In this document: positions 42,509-51,643 of the stretch, piece by piece | Numbering within the stretch: the first letter of the stretch is position 1 | Layout of the letters: each line of letters begins with the position of its first letter | Assembly: GCA_023423275.1 (NCBI GenBank) | Contig: JAFAFW010000086.1 | Span: 61,104-125,103 of the forward strand | Source: Pseudomonadota bacterium | Lineage (GTDB): Bacteria; Pseudomonadota; Alphaproteobacteria; Rhizobiales; Hyphomicrobiaceae | Direction of reading: 5' to 3' | DNA length: 64,000 nt | The notes under the pieces: generated by a model | What the model was told of the DNA's origin: nothing | The model's input: the letters and a program-made list of their open reading frames with translations, nothing else | Database searches by the model: none | Position numbers and translations under genes: made by a program

Positions 42509-43489
42509 TTAGACCGCAGTGGCCTCGACGAACTTCTTCGCTTGGCCGACCCAGTCGTCCTTGGCGATCTGACCCTTCAGCCGGAGCTTCTTGTCGAGTG
42601 CGCCCATGCTGCCAGCGTCAAGATCGGCGATCTGCCAGTAATGGAAAACGCCGGCGTCGTTGAGGCGTTGTTCCAGCTTGGGCGAAATGCCCGTAATGCG
42701 CTTGAGATCATCGGCCTCGCCGCGGGCCGACTCGATGCCCGTGAACGTGCCGAGCGCTTCCTCCGTCGGCGACTCGGACGCACCGAGATCGACGCCGGCA
42801 GCAGCCTGACCACGTTCGATGCCGTCGATGGCAGCGCGCGCGACGAGGTCACAATAGAGCGTAATTGCACGACCAGCATCGTCATTGCCCGGAATCGGGA
42901 AGTCGATATTGTCCGGGTCGCAGTTGGTATCGACGACCGCCACGATCGGAATGCCCAGCTTCTTGGCTTCCTGGATCGCGATCTGCTCCTTGTTGGTGTC
43001 GAGCACGAACAGCAGATCCGGCGTACCGCCCATCTCCTTGATGCCGCCGAGCGCCTGGTTCAGCTTGTCGCGCTCGCGGGTGAGGTTCAGGACTTCCTTC
43101 TTCGTACGGCCCTGCGGATCGGCAAGAATATCTTCGAGCTGGCGCAGACGACGGATCGACTGGGAGATCGTCTTCCAGTTGGTCAACGTGCCGCCGAACC
43201 AGCGATGGTTAATGAAGTATTGCGCGCTGCGCTTGGCCGCCTCGGCGATCGCATCGGATGCCTGCCGTTTGGTGCCGACGAACAGCACCCGGCCGCCCTG
43301 CGCGACGGTGTCAGAAATCTTCACAAGCGCCTGGTGCAGCAACGGCGTCGTCTGCGTCAGGTCGACAATGTGAATCTTGTTGCGAACGCCGTAGATATAC
43401 GGCGCCATCTTGGGATTCCAGCGGTGTGCCTGATGGCCGAAGTGAACGCCAGCTTCAAGAAGCTGACGCATGTTGTATGCGGGCAGCAT
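42509..43489 (-). CDS. rpsB: 30S ribosomal protein S2
   Basis: The 326-residue S2 begins MLPAYNMRQLLEAGVHFGHQ. The core up to about residue 230 is normal (FIVDLTQT-like HIVDLTQTTPLL, FVLDTNKEQIAI, IPGNDDAGRAI). The last 85 or so residues form an extension ending in a helix-hairpin-helix-like segment (RITGISPKLEQRLNDAG), seen in Rhizobiales S2 proteins but absent from the 241-residue E. coli protein. The frame extends to 43723, but the S2 homology starts at 43489, which has AAAGAGA upstream. First gene of rpsB-tsf. The 226 bases to the divergent YihY gene hold its promoter and leader. Confidence 0.97.
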   Translation of the reverse strand: MLPAYNMRQLLEAGVHFGHQAHRWNPKMAPYIYGVRNKIHIVDLTQTTPLLHQALVKISDTVAQGGRVLFVGTKRQASDAIAEAAKRSAQYFINHRWFGGTLTNWKTISQSIRRLRQLEDILADPQGRTKKEVLNLTRERDKLNQALGGIKEMGGTPDLLFVLDTNKEQIAIQEAKKLGIPIVAVVDTNCDPDNIDFPIPGNDDAGRAITLYCDLVARAAIDGIERGQAAAGVDLGASESPTEEALGTFTGIESARGEADDLKRITGISPKLEQRLNDAGVFHYWQIADLDAGSMGALDKKLRLKGQIAKDDWVGQAKKFVEATAV

Positions 43490-43715
43490 TACGGTCTCTT
43501 TCTTTTCCGGTTGAACCTCCGCGGATCGTGAAGGCCACCGCTCAAAGTTTGAGCAGCAACGCCCACCGGAGCGCGTCGATGGGGTTGTCGAGCCCACCTC
43601 AGCACGAGGATCCACGTGTGGAATGCCGCGGATGTAGCCATGATTGAGGAAAATTGCAAGCATCGCGTGCCCATGGCAGGAACGCTTGGCTGCTACGCTG
43701 GTTCTTAGTCTCGAT

Positions 43716-44789
43716 ATGACCACTCATCCACACGATCCCGAAGAGCCCGTCGAGAACGCCCCCGAGGAATCTGAAGTCTCGGATGATAACTCGCGATCCG
43801 TCCTTGGATCGCTGGCCATCGGACTAGCGCTGATCGGGGCCATGGCCGTACGAGGTCTGGTTGCTCCGACACCACATCAGACCGCCGGCGCCGCGGGTGA
43901 GGATCGCCCCCACCCCGAGCACCAGACGGGCGTCGCATCCTCCGCCGCCCCCGCAACATCGGCAGGTTTCCTCTGGCGGATCTATCAGGCAGCCGAGGCC
44001 GATCGCGTGATGCTCATGGCGGCCGGTGTGACATTTTATGGCCTCCTGGCCCTGTTCCCGGCCATCGGCGCTCTCGTGTCTTTGTTCGGGCTGTTCGCAA
44101 ACCCTGACATGATCAAACAACAGCTCGACGGCGGCCAGAATGTGCTCCCCAGCGGCGCGATCGAAATCATCGGCGATCAGATCAGCCGCATCCAGGCGAG
44201 CGGTGGCGGAGCGCTTGGAATGGCCTTCTTCATCAACCTGGCCATCTCGCTGTGGAGCGCCAACGCGGGTGTCAAAGGCCTGTTCGACGCTCTCAATGCG
44301 GTTCATGGCGCCGCTGAAAAGCGCAGCTTCGCCGCCTATAACCTTCAGGCGCTGGCCTTCACCCTGGGAACGATCGTGTTCGTGATGCTGGCCGTCGGCG
44401 CGATCATCGTGATGCCTGCCGTGTTTGCTTATCTCGGCCTGCAGAATCACGCCGGATCGACGCTGGCGATGCTGCGCTGGCCGCTGCTGCTGATCTTCAC
44501 GCTGCTGTTCTTGTCGCTGCTCTATCGCTTCGGCCCGACGGCCGACCGTCCGCGCTGGCGCCTCATCTCCTGGGGCAGTGCGACCGCCACCGCGCTGTGG
44601 CTTGCGACCTCGATGATCTTTTCGTGGTACGTCGCCAGCTTCGGCACCTTCAACAAGACCTACGGATCACTCGGCGCCGTCATCGGCTTCATGATCTGGA
44701 TCTGGATTTCGGCCATGATCGTCCTTCTCGGCGCAGAGATTGACGTCGAACTGGAACGACGACGCACGGTAAATCGCGCAACCCGCTAA
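43716..44789 (+). CDS. YihY/BrkB-family inner-membrane protein
   Basis: This 357-residue protein has about 85 residues of acidic/Pro-rich N-terminal tail (PHDPEEPVENAPEESEV) containing one TM (about 30-47), then the YihY core with the motif AAGVTFYGLLALFPAIGALVSLFGLF and five more TM helices, including GSLGAVIGFMIWIWISAMIVLLGAEI near the end. Conserved YGSLG and the C-terminal GAEID/E are family marks. YihY proteins have no firmly known function and are not RNase BN. ATG at 43716 gives the most family-like start. Transcribed divergently from rpsB. Confidence 0.87.
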   Translation: MTTHPHDPEEPVENAPEESEVSDDNSRSVLGSLAIGLALIGAMAVRGLVAPTPHQTAGAAGEDRPHPEHQTGVASSAAPATSAGFLWRIYQAAEADRVMLMAAGVTFYGLLALFPAIGALVSLFGLFANPDMIKQQLDGGQNVLPSGAIEIIGDQISRIQASGGGALGMAFFINLAISLWSANAGVKGLFDALNAVHGAAEKRSFAAYNLQALAFTLGTIVFVMLAVGAIIVMPAVFAYLGLQNHAGSTLAMLRWPLLLIFTLLFLSLLYRFGPTADRPRWRLISWGSATATALWLATSMIFSWYVASFGTFNKTYGSLGAVIGFMIWIWISAMIVLLGAEIDVELERRRTVNRATR

Positions 44790-44961
44790 CGCCCTGTCAT
44801 CAGCCGGCCTCATTGAATCCTCCGCAGGGCTCGTTCTTCGAGCTGCCCGTGTTAGGGTAAGGCGATTCACAATTCCCGATCGCGTTGGCGCATTCGCTTC
44901 GCTCGTCGCTTCCGGCCCGAGCGTTCCGCCCAACCGATCGCATCGTTCCAGGAGCAGGAAG

Positions 44962-45825
44962 ATGGAGCCCGGCAAGATCGCCGAAGAGGTTACGACGTTA
45001 GCAACCGCGCTAGCCGCATGGGCTGCTGCGGCGCTCCCCAACATCATCGTCGCGCTGCTTCTGCTGGTTGCAGGCTGGGCGCTGGCGCGTTGGGCCGAAC
45101 GCGGCGTCGGCCGTCTGCTGGACCGCGCGGGCCTGGAACCGACGTTGCGCAGCGTTATCACGACGCTGGTCCGTTATGCGCTGCTCGTTCTCGTCATCGT
45201 CGCGGTGCTCGGCCAGCTCGGCGTCCAAACGACGAGCGTGATTGCAGCCCTTGGCGCGATCGGCCTTGCCATCGGTCTCGCCCTGCAGGGAACATTGGCC
45301 AACATCGCTGCCGGCATCATGCTGCTCTGGCTGCGTCCGTTCCGCGTCGGCGATTACATCGAAGCGGGCGACATCTCGGGTACGGTCAAGGACGTCGGCC
45401 TGTTCGCGTCGCGCCTGGATTCCTGGGATGGCGTTTATCAGTTCGTGCCGAACTCGGAGCTCTGGAACAAGCGGCTCATCAACTATTCGCGCCTCGAACG
45501 GCGGCTCGTCGCGCTGAAGTTCAGAATTGATTATGCGGATGACATGGCGCGCGGCCGCGAAGTGCTGCTGGCTCTCGCCGCAGCCGATGAGCGCGTGCTC
45601 GGCGATCCGCCGCCCGATTGCTTCGTCGACGAACTTGCCGAAAGCGCGGTTATTCTTGCTCTGCGCGTATGGACCGACAACGCAACCTACTGGCCCGTGC
45701 GCCGGTCATTGACGGAGCACGGCAAGACGGCGCTACAGGCGGCCGGCCTGTCCATTCCGCATCCGCAACGGATCGTACACTACAAGAAATTCCCGCGCGA
45801 CGAGACCGACCAGGGTGTGTCCTAA
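44962..45825 (+). CDS. Small mechanosensitive ion channel, MscS family
   Basis: The 287-residue MscS-type channel has TM helices near 20-42 and 62-84. The pore-lining TM3 (GAIGLAIGLALQGTLANIAAGIMLLWLRPFRVGDYI) shows the Gly/Ala packing pattern of MscS, followed by the beta domain (GDISGTVKDVG and FVPNSELWNKRLINYS). It opens on membrane tension to release solutes on osmotic downshift. ATG at 44962 follows CAGGAGC. It converges on dnaE with only 22 bases between stops. Confidence 0.93.
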   Translation: MEPGKIAEEVTTLATALAAWAAAALPNIIVALLLLVAGWALARWAERGVGRLLDRAGLEPTLRSVITTLVRYALLVLVIVAVLGQLGVQTTSVIAALGAIGLAIGLALQGTLANIAAGIMLLWLRPFRVGDYIEAGDISGTVKDVGLFASRLDSWDGVYQFVPNSELWNKRLINYSRLERRLVALKFRIDYADDMARGREVLLALAAADERVLGDPPPDCFVDELAESAVILALRVWTDNATYWPVRRSLTEHGKTALQAAGLSIPHPQRIVHYKKFPRDETDQGVS

Positions 45826-45847
45826 GGGGAACGTCTTTCGCCGTGGC

Positions 45848-48800
45848 TTACATATCGAGAACTTCGATCACTCCCGGCACGGTCAAAAGTGTTCCGCGCA
45901 GCATCGGCCCGACGTCGTAGCGGCCCGGCATTGCGAATTCCATTTCGCGGGCTCGCTCTTCGAGTTTGATCACGAGACGAATTTCACCTCGTCCAGGTCG
46001 AAGAGTGTTCCGCAATTCGGTGAGCGCGTCACGGTTCGCAAGCTTGGACGAATCCAGCACGAGCTTCAGCCCGCGCTGCACGGCGCCCGCCGCTTTGTCC
46101 AGTGACTCCAAGCCCTGCACGCGCATCTTGACCGTATCGCCGTCGCGCTCGGCCTCCACCGACACGAGAACCGGCGTACCCGGCTCCAGCAGGTCGCGCC
46201 CCTGCGCCAGCGTATCGGAGAAGATCACCGCCTCGAACTGCCCGCTGGTGTCAGAGAACATGGCAAACGCGAACTTGTTGCCCTTGGCGGATTTACGTTC
46301 GCGCGCCGACACGACGATCGCCGCCAGGCGCCCAGCCGTCGCGCCGCGCTCGGTCGCCGCCTCGAATTCGACCCAGCTTTTCACGCCAAGCGATTCCAGG
46401 ATGGACTGATATTCGTCGAGCGGATGGCCGGACAAAAAGAAGCCGACGGCGTCGAATTCCTTTTCCAAGCGCTCTATCGGCGTCCAGGCCTTCATCGGGC
46501 GCAGATCGAGTTGCTGCACCGTCGTACCACCGCCTCCACCGCCGAAAAGATCACTCGTGCCATCGGCCGCGTTGGCTGCGACGCGCTGCGACAGCGCCAG
46601 GATCTGATCGACATTTCCATGCACGAGCGCGCGATTGGTCTCGAATGCATCGAATGAGCCCGCAGCACTCAGCGTTTCGAGGCCCCGCTTGTTGAGCGCC
46701 TTGGGATTGAGGCGGCTGGCGAAGTCTCCGAGCGTCTTGAATTGTCCGCCGCTGTCCCGCGTCGCAACGATCTCCTGAACCGCCCCCTGACCAATGTTTT
46801 TCAACGCCGCCAGGGAATATCGGATCGCCCCCAGCTCGCCATCGCGCGCGGGCTCGGGCAGAAAATCCACGTCGGAGAAATTGATGCACGGCGGTTTCAC
46901 CGCGATATCGCAGCGGCGCGCCTCGGCCGCGAATACACTCAGCTTATCTGTGTTGCCCATATCAAGCGTCATCGACGCGGCAATGAACTCCTCCGGATAA
47001 TTCGCCTTCAGATAAGCCGTGTGATAGCTGACCAGTGCATAGGCGGCAGCGTGCGATTTATTGAAACCGTACCCGGCGAACTTGTCGACCAGCTCGAAGA
47101 TGTAGGTCGCATCCTTCTTGCTGACGCCGTTCTTCGTCGCGCCTTCCACGAACCGCGCCTGCTGCTTGGCCATCTCGGCCTTGTCCTTCTTGCCCATGGC
47201 GCGGCGTAGAAGATCGGCTTCACCGAGCGAATATCCCGCCATTACCTGAGCGATCTGCATGACCTGCTCCTGGTAGATGATGACGCCGTAGGTTTCCTTG
47301 AGGATCGGCTCCAAAATCGGATGCAGACAGTCGACCGGCTCCTCGCCGTGCTTGCGGTTGATATAGGTCGGGATGTTGTCCATCGGGCCTGGGCGATACA
47401 GCGCCACCATGGCGATGATGTCTTCGAACCGGTCGGGCTTCAGCCGCTTGAGGCTGTCCCGCATCCCCGTGCTTTCAAGCTGGAACACACCGATTGTTTC
47501 CGCGCGAGCCAGCATTTCGTAAGATGGTTTGTCATCGAGCGGGACGGCTGCGAGATCGATCGTAATTCCGCGACCGCGCGCAATGAAATCGACGGCCTTC
47601 TTCAGCACGGTCAGTGTCTTCAGGCCGAGAAAGTCGAACTTCACAAGGCCCGCGGCTTCGACCAGTTTCCAGTTGAACTGGGTGATTGGAAAATTCGATT
47701 TCGGATCGCGATACAGCGGAACGAGCTGTTCCAATGGCCGATCGCCGATCACCATGCCGGCGGCGTGGGTGGAAGCGTGCCGGTAAAGTCCCTCGAGCTT
47801 CTGCGCAATCTCCAGCAGGCGGGCGACGATCGGCTCTTCGTCACGTGCTTCCTGCAGCTTCGGCTCACCCTCGATGGCCTCGGGGAGGGTCACCGGATTT
47901 GCCGGATTGTTCGGTACCAGCTTGCAGAGCTTATCGACCTGTCCGTACGGCATCTGCAGCACGCGGCCGACGTCACGCAGCACCGCACGCGCCTGCAGCT
48001 TTCCGTGCGTGATGATCTGCGCCACGCGGTCCGCGCCGTACTTCTGCTGCACGTAGCGGATCACCTCGTCACGACGATCCTGACAGAAGTCGATGTCGAA
48101 GTCCGGCATCGAGACGCGTTCCGGATTGAGAAAGCGCTCGAACAGCAACCCGAACCGCAACGGGTCAAGGTCCGTAATGGTCAGCGACCACGCCACCACC
48201 GAACCGGCACCCGAGCCACGGCCCGGACCAACGGGAATGCCTTGCGCCTTCGACCACTTGATGAAGTCTGCAACGATCAGGAAGTAGCCCGGGAACTTCA
48301 TCCGGGTGATGATGTCGACTTCGAAAGCAAGTCGCTTGCGGTAATCTTCCTCAGTGAACCCGGGCGCAAGCGGCTCTTTCGCAAGACGCGCATCAAGTCC
48401 CAACTCGGCTTGCCGTTTCAGTTCGGCTGCCTCCGCCGCGAGTTGGTCCGCGTCCGACGCGCCATCACCGGTCGCCACGAAACGTGGCAGGATCGGCTTG
48501 CGGCCACGTGGCCGGAACGCGCACCGCTGCGCAATCTCGATGGTATTCTCAAGCGCCTCCGGAAGATCGGAAAACAGCTTCACCATCTCATCGGCGGTTT
48601 TCAGATAATGCTGCGCGGTGACGCGGCGGCGATCATCCTCGACCAGCGTGCGGCCCTCGGCGATGCACAGCAGCGCGTCGTGCGCTTCGTAGTCTTCCGG
48701 CTTTGCGAAATAGACTTCATTGGTGGCGACCAGGGGCAGCTCGTGGCCATACGCGAGATCGATGAGCTGCGGCTCGACCTCCGCTTCGTGGCGGCTGCCA

Positions 48801-49423
48801 TGACGTTGAAGCTCAACGTAAAGCCGGCCGCCGAAAATTTCCGCGAGCTTCAGCAGGCGAGCTTCCGCAACTGGTTGTTGTCCCGATTTCAGTGCACCAT
48901 CGATCGGACCATCAGGACCACCGGTCAACACGATGAGGCCTTCACCGCCCTCTGCCAGTTGGCTGATCTTGACATGCGGGCCATCCGAGTCCGCCGTATC
49001 GAGATGTGCGCTGCTGACCAGTTTCAGCAGATTGGCGTAGCCCGCCTCGTTCATCGCGTAGAGGGCCAACAGGCCATCGCGACGTGGCTGTGCCTGCAGT
49101 GGTTGAATTTGCCCGCTGGTGCGATCCGGCTTCTTCTCCTGGAAATCAACGGCCAGCGAGACACCAGCTATCGGTTGAACACCCGAGCCGGCCAGCTTGT
49201 CGGAGAACTCCAGCACACCGAACAGATTGTTGGTATCCGTCAGCCCGATCGCCGGAGCTCCAAGCTCCTTGACGAGTTTGGCGAGCTTGGAAATCGGCAA
49301 CGCGCCTTCGAGGAGCGAGAACGCCGAGTGTACCTTGAGGTGAACAAAGCTTGCGGTCACCTTCGCATCACGCGGTGTGGAAGCGGGCGTTGCAGCCTGG
49401 GGCGTTCGAATCGGTGCGTTCAT
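45848..49423 (-). CDS. dnaE: DNA polymerase III alpha subunit
   Basis: This 1191-residue replicative polymerase subunit has an N-terminal PHP domain (FVHLKVHSAFSLLEGALPI near residue 26), the polymerase active-site region with GPGRGSGAGSVVAWSLTITDLDP and PDFDIDFCQDRRDE (catalytic aspartates), the fingers (VALYRPGPMDNIPTYINRKHG), a helix-hairpin-helix region (AGYGFNKSHAAAYALVSYHTAYLKANYP) and the C-terminal OB fold. Its length is normal (about 1160-1180) with a short extra N-terminus. ATG at 49423; no strong Shine-Dalgarno sequence. DnaE1 type with the PHP domain. Downstream of lolD after a 144-base gap that includes a repeat element. Confidence 0.98.
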   Translation of the reverse strand: MNAPIRTPQAATPASTPRDAKVTASFVHLKVHSAFSLLEGALPISKLAKLVKELGAPAIGLTDTNNLFGVLEFSDKLAGSGVQPIAGVSLAVDFQEKKPDRTSGQIQPLQAQPRRDGLLALYAMNEAGYANLLKLVSSAHLDTADSDGPHVKISQLAEGGEGLIVLTGGPDGPIDGALKSGQQPVAEARLLKLAEIFGGRLYVELQRHGSRHEAEVEPQLIDLAYGHELPLVATNEVYFAKPEDYEAHDALLCIAEGRTLVEDDRRRVTAQHYLKTADEMVKLFSDLPEALENTIEIAQRCAFRPRGRKPILPRFVATGDGASDADQLAAEAAELKRQAELGLDARLAKEPLAPGFTEEDYRKRLAFEVDIITRMKFPGYFLIVADFIKWSKAQGIPVGPGRGSGAGSVVAWSLTITDLDPLRFGLLFERFLNPERVSMPDFDIDFCQDRRDEVIRYVQQKYGADRVAQIITHGKLQARAVLRDVGRVLQMPYGQVDKLCKLVPNNPANPVTLPEAIEGEPKLQEARDEEPIVARLLEIAQKLEGLYRHASTHAAGMVIGDRPLEQLVPLYRDPKSNFPITQFNWKLVEAAGLVKFDFLGLKTLTVLKKAVDFIARGRGITIDLAAVPLDDKPSYEMLARAETIGVFQLESTGMRDSLKRLKPDRFEDIIAMVALYRPGPMDNIPTYINRKHGEEPVDCLHPILEPILKETYGVIIYQEQVMQIAQVMAGYSLGEADLLRRAMGKKDKAEMAKQQARFVEGATKNGVSKKDATYIFELVDKFAGYGFNKSHAAAYALVSYHTAYLKANYPEEFIAASMTLDMGNTDKLSVFAAEARRCDIAVKPPCINFSDVDFLPEPARDGELGAIRYSLAALKNIGQGAVQEIVATRDSGGQFKTLGDFASRLNPKALNKRGLETLSAAGSFDAFETNRALVHGNVDQILALSQRVAANAADGTSDLFGGGGGGTTVQQLDLRPMKAWTPIERLEKEFDAVGFFLSGHPLDEYQSILESLGVKSWVEFEAATERGATAGRLAAIVVSARERKSAKGNKFAFAMFSDTSGQFEAVIFSDTLAQGRDLLEPGTPVLVSVEAERDGDTVKMRVQGLESLDKAAGAVQRGLKLVLDSSKLANRDALTELRNTLRPGRGEIRLVIKLEERAREMEFAMPGRYDVGPMLRGTLLTVPGVIEVLDM

Positions 49424-49509
49424 GACGCCATTTTAGCGCAACCGGGCGAGCAGCTTAACTGTTTACGCAAGCCTGTGCGGGACGTCTGGAAAACCATCTG
49501 AGGAAAACC

Positions 49510-49546
49510 CGCCGATCATCATCACCGCGAAGGCCGGGGATGACGG
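49510..49546. repeat. Degenerate palindromic repeat element (TCATCCCCGG type)
   Basis: On the minus strand the element reads CCGTCATCCCCGGCCTTCGC, followed by GGTGATGATGATCGGCGG. The left half is intact and the complementary half is degenerate. It lies between lolD and dnaE. Similar cores sit at 35643-35680 and 62800-62840. This is typical of short dispersed intergenic palindromes in Rhizobiales. Confidence 0.55.
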
Positions 49547-49567
49547 ATCTAATCGGAAGCAGGACAA

Positions 49568-50284
49568 TCAGCCGACCGAGCTCGGCTCAATCTCCACCAG
49601 CACACCGCCTTCGAGCCGCAACACGCGGTGCATCCGCGATGCCAGATCCATATTGTGGGTGGCGATCAGCGCTGCGACGCCCGTTCTCGCGATCAGGCCG
49701 ACCAGTTCATCGAAAACATGCGTCGCGGTGCTCGGATCGAGGTTGCCGGTCGGCTCGTCGGCGAGAATAAGCCGCGGGGAATTGGCAATCGCGCGGCAGA
49801 TCGCGGTGCGCTGTTGCTCACCACCGGACAATTCTGCAGGACGGTGATCGAGGCGATGACCGAGCCCCATGCTGGCCAGGAGTTCGCGGGCACGGGCATC
49901 CGCCTGACGCCGCGAACGGCCATGGATCAACTGCGGAATGACGACGTTTTCCAGCGCCGAGAACTCCGGCAGCAACTGATGAAACTGGTATACGAAACCC
50001 ATGCTGGCGCGCCGCACGCGAGTGCGTTCTTCATCGGACATGCGCGCGCAGTCACGCCCATCCACGACGACGTGCCCGCTGTCAGGCGTCTCGAGCAGCC
50101 CCGCGGTGTGCAGCAGCGTCGATTTGCCGGCGCCCGACGGACCAACGAGCGCAACGGCTTCGCCGGGATAGAGATCCGCGTAGGCGCCATTCAGCACTTT
50201 GATCTCACGGCCACCCTGCCGATAGGTCCGCATCAGTCCCGCGAGCTGCAGCACGGGCCGATTGCTCATGTCCTGCATGGCCAT
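49568..50284 (-). CDS. lolD: Lipoprotein-releasing ABC transporter ATPase LolD
   Basis: The 238-residue ABC ATPase has Walker A GPSGAGKS, the signature LSGGEQQR and Walker B LILADEPTGNLD, with the MacB/LolD-type TATHVFDELV downstream. It energises release of outer-membrane lipoproteins from the inner membrane. ATG at 50284 overlaps the lolC/E stop as TGATG, so the pair is translationally coupled. One permease gene precedes it, as in organisms with a single LolF-type permease. Confidence 0.95.
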   Translation of the reverse strand: MAMQDMSNRPVLQLAGLMRTYRQGGREIKVLNGAYADLYPGEAVALVGPSGAGKSTLLHTAGLLETPDSGHVVVDGRDCARMSDEERTRVRRASMGFVYQFHQLLPEFSALENVVIPQLIHGRSRRQADARARELLASMGLGHRLDHRPAELSGGEQQRTAICRAIANSPRLILADEPTGNLDPSTATHVFDELVGLIARTGVAALIATHNMDLASRMHRVLRLEGGVLVEIEPSSVG

Positions 50285-51558
50285 CACTCGTACCTGAGGG
50301 CTTCAACGGGGTCGAGACGCGAGGCGCGCCAGGACGGATACAGCGTCGCCAGCAACGACAGCACGAACGCCATGATCACGATGAACGTCGTCTCGCCGAA
50401 GTCGATATCGGCCGGAAGCTGCGTCAGATAATAGACCGTCGGATCCATCAGCGTGGTTCCCGTCAACCACTGCACGAATTGCCGGATCGACTCGATGTTG
50501 AGGCAGAAGATGATGCCGATGATCAGCCCCGCGATGGTGCCGACGATCCCTATCGATGCGCCCGTGATCAGGAACACGCGCATGATCGCGCCCTTCGTCG
50601 CCCCCATCGTGCGCAGAATGGCGATGTCGCGCCCCTTATCCTTCACCAGCATCATGAGGCCGGAAATGATATTCAGCGCCGCCACCAGCACGATCAGCGA
50701 CAGGATGATAAACATCACGGTGCGCTCCACTTCGAGCACCGTGAAAAAGGTCTGATTGCGCTGACGCCAGTCCGTAAAGCTATAGCCCTCGCCGATTGCC
50801 GCACGCATACCCGGGATATAATCGTCGATGCGCTGAGGATTCGCGACCATCACTTCGAGAACATCCACCTGCGGACCACGCGAGAAGTAGCGTTGCGCTT
50901 CCGCCAGCGGCATGAACAGCATGGTGCGGTCGTATTCGGCCATGCCCATCTCGAAGATCGCCGCGATGCGATACGGCTTGCTGCGCGGCGCGGTTCCGAA
51001 CGGCGTGCTGGTTCCACGCGGGGACACGAGCGTAATCGCATCCCCCACCTGCACTCCAAGCGAACTCGCCAGGCGGCTGCCGACGGCGATCGCAGTGCCG
51101 TCATCGAAGCCATCCAGCGTTCCGCCGATGATGTTGTCGGAAACAAGCGGCAACGCCTCGAGACCCTGCCTGGTGACGCCGCGCACGAACCCGCCCAGAG
51201 CCTGGATCGTCGACGAGACCATCACCTGCCCCTCGATCAACGGGACAATGGCCTTCACGCCCACGGCTCTCGACAGCCGCTTGGCCGCGTCGTCGTAGTC
51301 GTTGAACGGTCCGGTGCCAGCGACCTTGTAGGCAATCACGTGGCCGTTGACGCCAAGGATCTTGTCGAAGAGCTGGTTACGGAAACCGTTCATAACGGCC
51401 ATGACGATGATCAGCGTCGCAACGCCGAGCAGAATGCCGACGAAGGAAAAGCCGGCAATGATCGAGATGAAGCCTTCCTTGCGGCGCGCGCGCAGATAGC
51501 GCAGGGCCAGCATCCACTCGAATGGCGCAAAAGGTCGGGTATCGATCTGAGCGGCCAT
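50284..51558 (-). CDS. Lipoprotein-releasing system permease (LolC/LolE/LolF family)
   Basis: This 424-residue permease starts FEWMLALRYLRARRKEGFISIIAGFSFVGI, a LolC/E signature, with TM1 at about 25-50, a large periplasmic domain (about 55-270) and three C-terminal TMs; DIAILRTMGATKGAIMRVFLITG forms the FtsX-type coupling region. One gene seems to serve in place of the E. coli lolC and lolE pair, so it probably acts as a homodimer. It lies between proS (85 bases upstream) and lolD. Confidence 0.94.
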   Translation of the reverse strand: MAAQIDTRPFAPFEWMLALRYLRARRKEGFISIIAGFSFVGILLGVATLIIVMAVMNGFRNQLFDKILGVNGHVIAYKVAGTGPFNDYDDAAKRLSRAVGVKAIVPLIEGQVMVSSTIQALGGFVRGVTRQGLEALPLVSDNIIGGTLDGFDDGTAIAVGSRLASSLGVQVGDAITLVSPRGTSTPFGTAPRSKPYRIAAIFEMGMAEYDRTMLFMPLAEAQRYFSRGPQVDVLEVMVANPQRIDDYIPGMRAAIGEGYSFTDWRQRNQTFFTVLEVERTVMFIILSLIVLVAALNIISGLMMLVKDKGRDIAILRTMGATKGAIMRVFLITGASIGIVGTIAGLIIGIIFCLNIESIRQFVQWLTGTTLMDPTVYYLTQLPADIDFGETTFIVIMAFVLSLLATLYPSWRASRLDPVEALRYE

Positions 51559-51643
51559 ACGATGTTCCCGTTCCAGGACGCGCTGCTGCGGCCCTGCCTC
51601 CCGTTACGTCCTCAGGCGGCTCCCGCAGGCCGACGCCAACGCG

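Noticed and set aside
47321..49501. Long open frame on the plus strand opposite dnaE
   Set aside because: Antisense to a clear DNA polymerase gene; low-quality composition rich in Arg, His and Gln, and no family resemblance. A codon-bias shadow.
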